Positions 36,672 to 44,124 of a stretch of DNA of 64,000 nt are shown in pieces. The stretch lies in assembly GCA_005222975.1 (NCBI GenBank), contig NJBI01000008.1:23168-87167 (forward strand). Direction: 5' to 3'. A model generated the notes under the pieces. The model had not been told where the DNA came from and did not search any database. It was given only the letters and a program-made list of their open reading frames with translations. The stretch is from Promethearchaeota archaeon Loki_b31. Lineage in GTDB: Archaea > Asgardarchaeota > Lokiarchaeia > Sigyniarchaeales > SOKP01. Within the stretch, counting starts at the first letter, position 1, and the number at the start of each line of letters is the position of its first letter. The position numbers and the translations under genes were made by a program.

Positions 36672-36932
36672 ATGGCAAAAAAATTGAAATGTTCCCCTGA
36701 CGAAATGCTTTCTTGGATGAAAATAGCCAGAGAATCGGAGAAACTTCAACCCGACGCAAGCAAGGTGACGCTTGTTCAAGTAAAAGAAGCCGTTAAAACG
36801 GTTTTTGATGAAGGTAAAGGTTGTTTTCCGAAACCAAAAGGCAGGGCTATTGGCGAAAGGGCTAAGGAGTTAGGAGCTTACAAGAAAACCATAGAAAAAC
36901 GCTTAGGAATAAAAATAAAGGATTTGTATTAA
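36672..36932 (+). CDS. Small basic protein of the accessory region
   Basis: An 86-aa, Lys-rich, largely helical protein (DEMLSWMKIARESEKLQPDA, then RAIGERAKELGAYKKTIEKR). The spacing of the C-terminal helices is compatible with a DNA-binding helix bundle, and the composition is typical of archaeal virus or plasmid genes. ATG start; it heads a run of small co-directional genes continuing at 36977. No family recognised. Confidence 0.55.
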   Translation: MAKKLKCSPDEMLSWMKIARESEKLQPDASKVTLVQVKEAVKTVFDEGKGCFPKPKGRAIGERAKELGAYKKTIEKRLGIKIKDLY

Positions 36933-36976
36933 AATATAAATTAATTCTAAATAATTTTTTTTTACAAATATAATAG

Positions 36977-37315
36977 GTGATAAAAATAACTGAAGTAAAA
37001 AAACCAGAATCGTGTAAACCCCTATACATACTGCAAAACTTGGGGAGCATAAAAAAGGATGCTAACAAGTTAGATTTTATTGCAGACACATTAAAAAGGT
37101 GTGCTGTTGCTCCCGCAAAAAAGCCCCGACAAATGAGTGGTTACAACTGTTTTGTGAAAATACAAATAAAGAAAACGGGAAAACCGTTAAAAGAAGTCGT
37201 GAAAGCGAGAACTTGGAGTACGCTTGAGCCAAAACAGAAAAAAATTTGGAAATCTCTCGCTCTTGAAGGGTGTCCGCCACGATTGTGGGAAACAGAAGCT
37301 TTAAAATTAAAATAA
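36977..37315 (+). CDS. HMG-box-like small protein
   Basis: The middle of this 112-aa protein reads RQMSGYNCFVKIQIKKTGKP and ends with RTWSTLEPKQKKIWKSLA. This resembles an HMG-box: an S/G-x-Y-N-x-F-V helix, then a W-x-x-L-x-x-x-x-K-x-x-W pattern. Similar short proteins occur in some archaeal viruses and could bind or bend DNA. The start is GTG at 36977. Its stop overlaps the ATG of the next gene (TAATG), so the two are translationally coupled. The HMG-box assignment is by pattern only. Confidence 0.5.
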   Translation: MIKITEVKKPESCKPLYILQNLGSIKKDANKLDFIADTLKRCAVAPAKKPRQMSGYNCFVKIQIKKTGKPLKEVVKARTWSTLEPKQKKIWKSLALEGCPPRLWETEALKLK

Positions 37316-37455
37316 TGAGCAATATAGAGAAACTTGAGGATGTTAGTTTAAGCGAAATGGTTCGAGAAATCAAAAAATACTTTATAGAGCGTGGTTTCGA
37401 GTACAAAGGCAAAACTAACGAGGGAATTTCTATTTTTAAAAAAACAGATAAATAA
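37315..37455 (+). CDS. Very small protein coupled to the HMG-box-like gene
   Basis: A 46-aa ORF starting at the ATG that overlaps the preceding stop codon. It has an amphipathic helix followed by strands (VREIKKYFIERGFEYKGKT, then GISIFKKTDK), a plausible compact domain. The stop/start overlap and the sequence character support a real gene despite its size. Function unknown. Confidence 0.5.
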   Translation: MSNIEKLEDVSLSEMVREIKKYFIERGFEYKGKTNEGISIFKKTDK

Positions 37456-37557
37456 AAAAGCTCCGATAAAAATCCTTTTTTTGATGTAATATTTATAATA
37501 TTTATTTGAGTGTAAAATATCAAAAAAGAAATAATGTATCCAAAAAACGCCTAAAAA

Positions 37558-37710
37558 TTAGGTTTTTTGATTAGAGTTAATCTTTAATTTCTCATATTTT
37601 AAAACAAGAATTTGGATGGTGTCCGAAAGCGATTTGCTTCCGAATTTCTCTTTATAACGCAATAAAATATCTCGAACTTTTATGTCCACTTTTATAGTTG
37701 TAGAAGTCAT
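37558..37710 (-). CDS. Ribbon-helix-helix-like small regulator
   Basis: Starting at the internal ATG 37710 gives a 50-aa protein: MTSTTIKVDIKVRDILLRY, then a helix region KEKFGSKSLSDTIQILVLKY. A short N-terminal strand followed by two helices (the S-x-S-D-T-I-x-x-L pattern) is what ribbon-helix-helix repressors and VapB-type antitoxins look like. The longer frame upstream is hydrophobic and not protein-like, so I dropped it. No toxin gene is adjacent. Confidence 0.6.
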   Translation of the reverse strand: MTSTTIKVDIKVRDILLRYKEKFGSKSLSDTIQILVLKYEKLKINSNQKT

Positions 37711-37844
37711 AATAATATAAAATATAAAACCAAGCGAAATATTTAAATTGTCGGAGAATATATTAACAATATACTGAGAGCATATTAAATATTTCAATCA
37801 CTTTGAGAAAACAGAAAAAAAATAAATTTTAAAAGGTTAAAAAA

Positions 37845-37976
37845 TTGGCAAAAGAGAAAAGCGAATTTATAATATCATTAGAAAAAAAGCTTAAGGAACA
37901 TTGGGAAGATACAAAAGAAGAGCGAGGGAAAACACATACTGCTAAGATTCATCAGAAATTAAATAAAAAAGCGTAG
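37845..37976 (+). CDS. Possible 43-aa charged protein
   Basis: A TTG start following AAAAGGTT gives a 43-aa Lys/Glu-rich helical peptide (KEKSEFIISLEKKLKEHWED, ending KLNKKA). The Shine-Dalgarno-like AAGG 8-9 bp upstream and the open frame up to a structured RNA candidate support it weakly. Confidence 0.35.
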   Translation: MAKEKSEFIISLEKKLKEHWEDTKEERGKTHTAKIHQKLNKKA

Positions 37977-37979
37977 AAA

Positions 37980-38050
37980 TATGGCGTCCTTTTCGCTCGG
38001 GGGGACTTTGGGTAATTGCCGAGAGTAAGCGAGCTTGTAAACCCGCCATA
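37980..38050 (+). ncRNA. Candidate structured RNA A
   Basis: A closing stem TATGGCG/CGCCATA (37980-37986 with 38044-38050) encloses an inner stem CTCGG/CCGAG (37996-38000 with 38019-38023) and a G-rich loop (GGGGGGACTTTGGGT). GC content here is far above the surrounding AT-rich DNA, which is typical of structured RNA in such genomes. I do not recognise a known class. The strand is inferred from neighbouring genes and is not proven. Confidence 0.5.
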
Positions 38051-38080
38051 CTACAAAAACGATTTCGAAAAATTTAAATT

Positions 38081-38150
38081 GGGGAAGGATTAAAACGATA
38101 CATTCAAGAATGATTGCCATCTGATGTATGTGTCAACCTAATCCTTTCCC
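38081..38150 (+). ncRNA. Candidate structured RNA B (long hairpin)
   Basis: The outer stem GGGAAGGATTA/TAATCCTTTCCC (38082-38092 with 38139-38150) has one bulge, and an inner stem ATACAT/ATGTAT (38098-38103 with 38124-38129) continues it inward. The ends are followed by ACCTTTTATTTT, a possible T-rich terminator. Together with element A it forms a double-hairpin block between two small genes. It could be an sRNA or a processing/attachment structure of the mobile region. Strand not proven. Confidence 0.5.
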
Positions 38151-38196
38151 ACCTTTTATTTTAAATTACAAATAAGGAGTGTGATAAAAAGAAAAG

Positions 38197-38397
38197 ATGC
38201 CTAAGATGACAAAAACTCTTGAGTTTTGGAAAGGGGAAAGAATAGCTATACCGACAAGTAAAATATATAAATGTCAAAGATGTGAATATAAAACCAAATG
38301 TGGTGAAATTTATCTTTTAAATCATTATGCTCAGCCTTTCATTCCGAGAAGGGAGACTCTAATAGATTTTTGTCTTTTAAACTTTGATTCAATCTAA
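38197..38397 (+). CDS. Small cysteine-rich protein
   Basis: A 66-aa protein with a C-x-x-C-x5-C cluster (KCQRCEYKTKC) in the middle, resembling the Fe-S/zinc cysteine cluster near the end of Cas4/Dna2-type nucleases, but here without a nuclease domain. It starts with ATG after AAGGAGTGTG. It may be a zinc-binding protein of the mobile region. Confidence 0.5.
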   Translation: MPKMTKTLEFWKGERIAIPTSKIYKCQRCEYKTKCGEIYLLNHYAQPFIPRRETLIDFCLLNFDSI

Positions 38398-38509
38398 CCC
38401 TCTCATTTGCTCCCTTCTCAATTTACTTTTACAAAAACACGATGGAATCAATAGGGCTTCCCGATTGACCGTAAACACTAAAATTTAAAACAAAAAATGG
38501 CAAAAAACT

Positions 38510-39157
38510 ATGAGAGTTATGAGAGAAAACATAAAAATTGTTTTAATTGGAATATTAGTTTTTACTGGGGGATTGGCGTTAGGAAGTTTTGTGATGATTG
38601 GTATAAAAACGCAAGAACTACAAGATGTTCAGAACGACGCAGATTATTGGGAAAATCGATACAACAACCTTTTAGGCGATTACAACGATTTATTGGATGA
38701 TTACAACATTTTGTTTGGCGATTACCAATCGATATTAAGCGTATTGGAAGACCCTCTAACAAACCCAGTATTACCGACTAATAGCGAGCTTTATTATTGG
38801 TTAGAAGACGACAATACGGACACACATAAATATACTGAAAATTGGCGAAGTGGAGATTTTTCCGCAATGCTTATGGTTAGAGCTAAAGAAATGAACTGGC
38901 GAATGAGAATATCTTGTATGTTTTGGAGCTATGACGGTGATGTCGGTTGGCAAGACCCTGCCGAGCCTTACGGTTCATACGGACACGCTTTTAATGTAAT
39001 ATTGTGTCAAGATTGCGATGGCGATGGTAATGAAGATTGGTTATATGTCGAACCACAAACCGATAGAGTGTGGTATGTAATTATTGGAGCTGAATCTTTT
39101 GTTCATTACGACATTTGGCTAACTTTTACTGGCGGAATAACGGGGACTGTGTGTTAA
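38510..39157 (+). CDS. Membrane-anchored transglutaminase-like protein, catalytic Cys replaced
   Basis: Residues ~7-29 form a signal anchor (VLIGILVFTGGLALGSFVMI). A coiled-coil stalk of near-heptad Tyr/Asp/Leu repeats follows (YNDLLDDYNILFGDYQ). The outer domain has the order of a transglutaminase-like cysteine peptidase: RSGDFSAMLMVRAKEMNWRM at the place of the usual C-G-D-F-A nucleophile helix, then GHAFNVIL (histidine), then a D-x-D-G-D-G-N-E-D loop and VEPQTDRVWYV (acidic residue). The nucleophile position is Ser, so a binding role rather than catalysis seems likely. 215 aa, probably extracytoplasmic. ATG 38519 is an alternative start. Confidence 0.6.
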   Translation: MRVMRENIKIVLIGILVFTGGLALGSFVMIGIKTQELQDVQNDADYWENRYNNLLGDYNDLLDDYNILFGDYQSILSVLEDPLTNPVLPTNSELYYWLEDDNTDTHKYTENWRSGDFSAMLMVRAKEMNWRMRISCMFWSYDGDVGWQDPAEPYGSYGHAFNVILCQDCDGDGNEDWLYVEPQTDRVWYVIIGAESFVHYDIWLTFTGGITGTVC

Positions 39158-39180
39158 GGAAACAATGGAAATAATGAAAA

Positions 39181-39216
39181 ATATTGATAATATTATAGAT
39201 ATTGATAATATTATAG
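39181..39216 (+). repeat. 18-bp perfect tandem duplication
   Basis: ATATTGATAATATTATAG occurs twice in direct tandem. It falls inside a 26-aa open frame (39165-39245) where it encodes a repeated N-I-D-N-I-I-D unit. It may be a replication slippage product or part of a micro-ORF. Confidence 0.7.
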
Positions 39217-39312
39217 ATCAATATGGTGGATGGCCGATAGAATAATGAATAAAAAAAATTAATATTAAAAAAAAAAAAAAGCGAGATAAAAATAAAGAAG
39301 CTTAAAGATTCT

Positions 39313-39531
39313 GTGGAAATCAATGTTCCGCCAGAGAGAGTATGGAAAAGTGATAAATTAGATCAAGAAACAAAGGAATTGATGAGAAAAAAAGTTGAGG
39401 AACATTTTTCAAAGGAAGAACAAGTATTAGACTTTATCTTAAATCTTGATCCAGATAGTCTAACTTTGGATTCTACAATTCTAAAATTAGAAGCATTAAG
39501 AACACAAGGTCAAAAAATTAAAGATAAGTAA
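39313..39531 (+). CDS. Small hypothetical protein (72 aa)
   Basis: A helical, acidic protein (QETKELMRKKVEEHFSKEEQ, then LDSTILKLEALRTQGQKIKD) with no recognised domain. The start is GTG at 39313. The preceding A14 run and tandem repeat are non-coding. Composition and helix pattern look protein-like. Confidence 0.45.
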   Translation: MEINVPPERVWKSDKLDQETKELMRKKVEEHFSKEEQVLDFILNLDPDSLTLDSTILKLEALRTQGQKIKDK

Positions 39532-39533
39532 TA

Positions 39534-39822
39534 TAAACGGAAATTAGGCATTGCTCAGTATCTTGAGAAGATAGTTTTGCGGAAAATCGCTTATATGTGT
39601 TTAAAATATAAGATTCATCGAGCCATTTTTGAATTGAGTAACGGAATGGATAAAATTTTAGAATTGTTAGAGAGATTACCTTTTTTTAACACTTACTATC
39701 TTTTGCATAAAGGATTGGACGATATTCCAGACCACCCCATCAATTCTCATGATTTACAAGACAGCTATAGCTTTTGTTTTGCACTTCCATACTGTGATTA
39801 TGTTGCTGGTGAGATGCCTTAA
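39534..39822 (+). pseudogene. Fragment of a conserved hypothetical gene
   Basis: The frame is open from just after a stop at 39531 without a proper start (first candidate TTG 39577). It contains HDLQDSYSFCFALPYCDYVAGE, which resembles the conserved core D-x-x-D...A-x-P-Y-C-D-x-V-x-x-E of a widespread bacterial/archaeal family usually several hundred residues long. It ends abruptly two codons later. Both ends seem missing, so I call it a relic. Confidence 0.5.
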
Positions 39823-40133
39823 AAAACAAAGAAAAGCTAATAAAAATCGTTAAGAACGTATTAGATTAAGTAATTACTACCTTAGTACTACTTTAGAAGG
39901 GTCTAAATTACAAGTCAAGTAGAGCTTTTTTATTTTCATTTATCTTTTTTATTTTCATTTATCTATGGATTGCAGCTCTATTTTTTACTATAAAATATAA
40001 AAAAATTAAATATTCCAAGAAAGAAAAACTAATTACTATAGAGTCTGACGAAAACTCCGAGAAAGATGACCTTGGAGATAATTTTATAATTAACAAAGAG
40101 TTAGAATCTAAAATTAATAATATCCTTGAGAAA

Positions 40134-40883
40134 ATGAAATCTAACTTTAGATTATTTCAACTGCTTAATTTTATTCTAATTATTCCTGTTCCGCTTTTAG
40201 TAATGAATTTAATACTGTCAATGGTAACTTTGTATCAATTATTAGTATTAAATTATGTATTTACGAATCTTATAGCGTTTATTTCATATCAATCAGTATT
40301 GTTATTTCTAAATTTATTCGTCTTCTTTATTGAAGGATTAAGGATAATTGATTTCTTAATCATTTATAGAATTAATCAAAACTTAGAAAACGTATTTAGT
40401 AAAAGGATAGATAGATATTTGGACCAATTTAAGGAATATAGTAGTACAAATATTAAGGAACTTTATGTAGATAAGGAAAAATTATTATTCTCGCTAAACA
40501 ATTGGAATGAACTCTATCTAGGAACTTTTTTTAATTCAGCCGAATCTAATCTAAAGATTTCTGATTTTAGGGATTTATTATTTATTGAAGATAATGAGCA
40601 ATATTATGCGTATATATTCTCGAATCTAAAACATCGACTTCTTGATTATCTTAGTTATAACGTAATTGAAGGTAAAATCAATGAAAACAAGGAGAACTTG
40701 ACTAATGTATTACTAATAATTGAAAACATCATTAATAAACTAGATTATAACATCAAACTTACTAATCAAATTCTAAAAAATAAACATGAAAGAAAAAAAA
40801 TGATTACAACATGGCTAAGAATTATTAATAGCCCAATCTCAATATTTTTTACCTTATTTTATTTCTTTTCAGGAATCGTATAA
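40134..40883 (+). CDS. Membrane protein next to CRISPR array 1
   Basis: From ATG 40134 the protein has about 249 aa with two or three hydrophobic helices near the N-terminus (LLNFILIIPVPLLVMNLILS, then SVLLFLNLFVFFIEGLRIID), a helical hydrophilic middle, and one C-terminal hydrophobic segment (SPISIFFTLFYFFSG). The frame is open back to 39897 and that upstream part encodes another membrane helix (FLFSFIFFIFIYLWIAALFF), so the real protein may be longer and start at a non-AUG codon, or be truncated. An 18-bp direct repeat (TTTTTATTTTCATTTATC) lies in this upstream part. Function unknown. Confidence 0.5.
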   Translation: MKSNFRLFQLLNFILIIPVPLLVMNLILSMVTLYQLLVLNYVFTNLIAFISYQSVLLFLNLFVFFIEGLRIIDFLIIYRINQNLENVFSKRIDRYLDQFKEYSSTNIKELYVDKEKLLFSLNNWNELYLGTFFNSAESNLKISDFRDLLFIEDNEQYYAYIFSNLKHRLLDYLSYNVIEGKINENKENLTNVLLIIENIINKLDYNIKLTNQILKNKHERKKMITTWLRIINSPISIFFTLFYFFSGIV

Positions 40884-40926
40884 TCACTTTATAATCCAAT
40901 AAAATTCATTGACCTTAGATAGTTGG

Positions 40927-41826
40927 TTTTAAAACCTTGTTTTATTGGATATTTTATTACTACATAAGGAGTTATACCCAAACACATATAGAAAATTTTT
41001 TCCATTTCAATCCTTGTTTTGTTGGATATTTTATTGTTACTAATATACACTTCAAAACTTTGGATGCAAGAGAGTTAATTTCAATCCTTATTTTGTTGGA
41101 TATTTTATTGTTACGAAGGAGAAACATACTGGGACGATTTGTGGGAAAAATAATTTCAATCCTTATTTTGTTGGATATTTTATTGTTACGATACGGTATG
41201 GACTTATTTGTGTGAGAAATATAATATTTCAATCCTTATTTTGTTGGATATTTTATTGTTACCATTGATGATTTATACATTCCTTATTTTGTTGGATATT
41301 TTATTGTTACCCCAGTCTGCCGTAGCTTTTAGTGCGACCACTTTTATATTTCAATCCTTATTTTGTTGGATATTTTATTGTTACTTATGATTGGACCGAG
41401 CAGAAAGGGATTAGTTTCAGATTTCAATCCTTATTTTGTTGGATATTTTATTGTTACATCTCTTCCACTACATGTCATACATGAATCTCTTTTATTTCAA
41501 TCCTTATTTTGTTGGATATTTTATTGTTACTACTGAGGGTATTACGATTTGGAACCAAGTTTGGACTATTTCAATCCTTATTTTGTTGGATATTTTATTG
41601 TTACAGGTAATGTTAATAAGGATGTTTTACCAAAGATATTTTATTTCAATCCTTATTTTGTTGGATATTTTATTGTTACTTAATAACCCGGAAATATGAA
41701 TCAAAACATCAACTCATTTCAATCCTTATTTTGTTGGATATTTTATTGTTACAAAAAATGAGAGAAAGAACATTTAAAAATAGTCCAAAATTTCAATCCT
41801 TATTTTGTTGGATATTTTATTGTTAC
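40927..41826 (-). CRISPR. CRISPR array 1: 13 repeats of 37 bp
   Basis: Repeats start at 40927 (degenerate), 41004, 41078, 41153, 41226, 41274 (5' end degenerate), 41348, 41421, 41494, 41578, 41643, 41716 and 41790, with spacers mostly 27-47 bp. Read on the minus strand, the repeat begins GTAACAATAAAATATCC and ends AAGGATTGAAAT; the terminal ATTGAAAT is the typical 8-nt Cas6-generated crRNA handle. The decayed repeat is at the left and the leader at the right, so transcription runs leftward, away from the cas genes. One shortened spacer/repeat unit lies at 41263-41280. Confidence 0.97.
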
Positions 41827-42360
41827 CCTTAATTTTTTAATAATATAATACGCTAAGGCACTATTTAAATTTTGTTGAGGAGCAATTATTAATTCGTTGA
41901 AGGCGCCTTATTTCTATTCTTTTGATTTTTGAGCTAGCTCTAAGGATTCTATACGATTTTTTCTCGAGCTGAGGTCTATCGTTCGAGAATTCTTTTTCGT
42001 ATCTTCTGGCGCGTGAGTTGTTGTAAACAAAAAGATTTCGAACATTAAAAATTTCTCGTTTGATATTTAAAGAAGCTCGGCGAAATTTGGTTCAAGGAAA
42101 ACGCTCGCAAGCTCTTTTTCGTCTCAATATTAGCTAGTTGTTTTTATAATAGTTTGCTTAAATTAAAGAATTTTAGAATTCATACGACCATAGCCTAACT
42201 TTGCTTTCGGGCTTTTTTATCGAGAAACACTCGATCAAGTGGACTTCTCCTTAACAAAAAGCTCTCATTGAGGCGTTGAATTAAATTAAATGGTTAGCTT
42301 GTACAAAATCGTAAAAAAAAATACTTCGATCCTCGAAATGGTTTAAATACTTTAAATATA
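41827..42360 (-). promoter_or_regulatory. Leader of CRISPR array 1, inverted copy of leader 2
   Basis: These ~534 bp are an inverted, roughly 85-90% identical copy of 52848-53380. A TATA-like TTTAAATA (minus strand, 41869-41862) stands about 40 bp before the first repeat and is conserved in both leaders. A stem ATCGAG/CTCGAT (42219-42235) is also conserved, with a different loop sequence in each copy. No convincing gene lies here. Confidence 0.85.
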
Positions 42361-42510
42361 TTTATTTCTTAGTTTGGACTCCAAAAAAATTTGACTTTTC
42401 AAGAGAAATCTCGCTTTTATTTACTACGAGATATTTTTATAAATAATTTAAATTATTAGTGTTATTAAAAATCCAATAATTAATTTTATAAAGACAAATT
42501 TGGATATATT

Positions 42511-44071
42511 GGCATTAATGCTTTTTAGGTCATGGGAAAATAAAAACTTTTACCCGTAAGCGTTGAGAACGGTTTGAACTGAAATTCGCTTGCCTTCAGG
42601 GATTCTATACCTATTTTTTTCTTTTTACTATTTTTTATTAAATAACTATACAAAGGGCGTCCCGCAAGATTTGTGAATGGGATATATCCATATTCCACAA
42701 GGAAGGCGTGAAGCGTGTATAATTTATGACCATATTCCTTATCTCTCTGCTTTCTCCCAGCTCCATTCCTCTTAACTTGCGAATATTTGCTTTCTATCTT
42801 GTTGGTGGTGATGTGTTTTCCCTTAAAAATTGTGAATATTGGAGTGAGCAGTTGAATCATCCACTTTTTAGCGCCCGCCCGCATGGATAACTTATTGGTC
42901 TCGAAATTTACGAAAATTTTGGCAGTCCCTTCTTTCTAAAACGAATCGGATTGGTACTTCTCCAATTTTTGCCGCCATCGTTCGTTCTTATTTTGCGATG
43001 TATCTGATTTTCGAGGTCTGCCTCGTTTTGCTTGAACTTTTCCTTTAATAAACTTGATCTCCCAGTTAAACTTTAACTCGTGCTTATTGCGATAAAATGC
43101 TTTCCAGTGCGTATAGATCTTATAATGTAAAAAGTGAGGACCAAGCTTTTTATACTTGCTGATAATCACCTCTCCACGTTGCTTTTGGGCATGTAATTGA
43201 GCAACTTGAATTACTTTACTACCGAAAATTTTCGCGATTGCTTTATAGGAGGGCTCTCCATCGGTGATAAGGACTGTAAGTTTTTCTCTACACGCTTCAG
43301 GGATTTTATGGAACGCTTCAAGAATTAATTTCTTGAGATCGCCCTCATCTGCGAGTCCGATGGAAAGTGTTTCATAATCATTGTTGATAAATACAATTTC
43401 TGTATCAGAATTGCCTCAAGAGCCCATATAGATCTCATCCCCTAATATAACACCTCGCGGAAGTGCTTTTAATTTCTGCTCAATTACATCCAAATTTTGT
43501 TGAAATACTTGCGAAACAAACGATTTTTTAAATTTACTTAACTTATCTTGAGGAATTCCCCATTGTTTTGCTATTCCAGTGAGCGGATATTTTAAAACAA
43601 ACAGATCGTAAAGGATCATTTTAATTTTTTGTTGATAAAGTAATAAATTCCTCATTTCAATGTCCTTTCCAAACCGTTTCTCGCATTTTGAACACCTAAT
43701 CCTATGAACGCTCCTATCTTCTAAAGTATTAAATCCGTTATATGTGAGTGTGCCCAAGTGAGCACATATGTTTTGTGAATCTGATTTTGAATTCCGCTTC
43801 TTAGGACCAGAAAAAAATTTTTTCCGTATCTTTTTATCTATGTCGTGATAATTCATCATTTTCTTCTGCCAATTTTTTTTCTCTATTTAATATTGGGGAG
43901 CCCTTTTATTTTAATGTTTTCCTTGGAGCTGATGCTTTATACAACACAAAGATTGATAGATAACTGGACAAAAAAATAAGAGATCCAAAGATTTAAATGA
44001 TATCAAACTAAATTTTCACAAAATAAGAAAATAAAAAAAAATTTTGGCATGACCTAAAAGGCATTAATGCT
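42511..44071 (-). mobile_element. Insertion sequence, 1561 bp, 24-bp TIRs, 8-bp target duplication
   Basis: The left end GGCATTAATGCTTTTTAGGT (42511-42534 in full, ending CATG) and the right end (reverse complement of 44048-44071) match at 22 of 24 positions. Flanking them, GATATATT occurs at 42503-42510 and again at 44072-44079: an 8-bp target-site duplication. The element contains one transposase frame, read on the minus strand and broken by two stops. It inserted between leader 1 and cas10. The family is not certain; zinc-ribbon DDE elements with 8-bp duplications (IS1595- or ISH6-like) are candidates. Confidence 0.88.
42525..43859 (-). pseudogene. DDE transposase interrupted by two in-frame stops
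   Basis: One frame runs from ATG 43859 to 42525 (445 codons) apart from TGA at 43418-43416 and TAG at 42938-42936. The N-terminus has Cys/His residues and C-S-K-C (RIRCSKCEKRFGKDIEM), a zinc-ribbon region, followed by an HTH (GIAKQWGIPQDKLSKFKKSF). The catalytic acids appear in order: GVILGDEIYMGS, LITDGEPSYKAI and TTNKIESKYSQV. All three pieces align without frameshift, so the inactivation is recent or the stops are sequencing errors. Confidence 0.85.
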
Positions 44072-44078
44072 GATATAT

Positions 44079-44090
44079 TTTATATATTTA
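44079..44090 (+). promoter_or_regulatory. TATA-like promoter of the cas operon
   Basis: TTTATATATTTA lies about 35-45 bp before the cas10 ATG, immediately outside the IS target duplication. The operon thus keeps its own core promoter, but any upstream regulatory DNA is separated from it by the 1.6-kb insertion. Assigned by eye. Confidence 0.45.
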
Positions 44091-44124
44091 ATATAAATAT
44101 GGGCTCAACGGAATAAATCATAAT

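Noticed and set aside
37077..37523. A 148-aa minus-strand ORF over the HMG-box-like gene
   Set aside because: It is antisense to a better plus-strand gene with a coupled start, and has low-complexity hydrophobic content.
38197..38397. Calling the Cys-rich 66-aa protein a Cas4 remnant
   Set aside because: Only the cysteine cluster resembles Cas4; no nuclease motif is present, so the link to CRISPR adaptation is not supported.
26537..43859. Reassigned stop codons as an explanation for the TAA, TGA and TAG interruptions
   Set aside because: All three stop codons are involved and the intact genes around them end normally with the same codons, so a genome-wide reassignment is not supported.
42511..44071. 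Treating the IS transposase as three separate genes
   Set aside because: The three pieces are in one frame and carry the three catalytic acids in order, inside one pair of TIRs.
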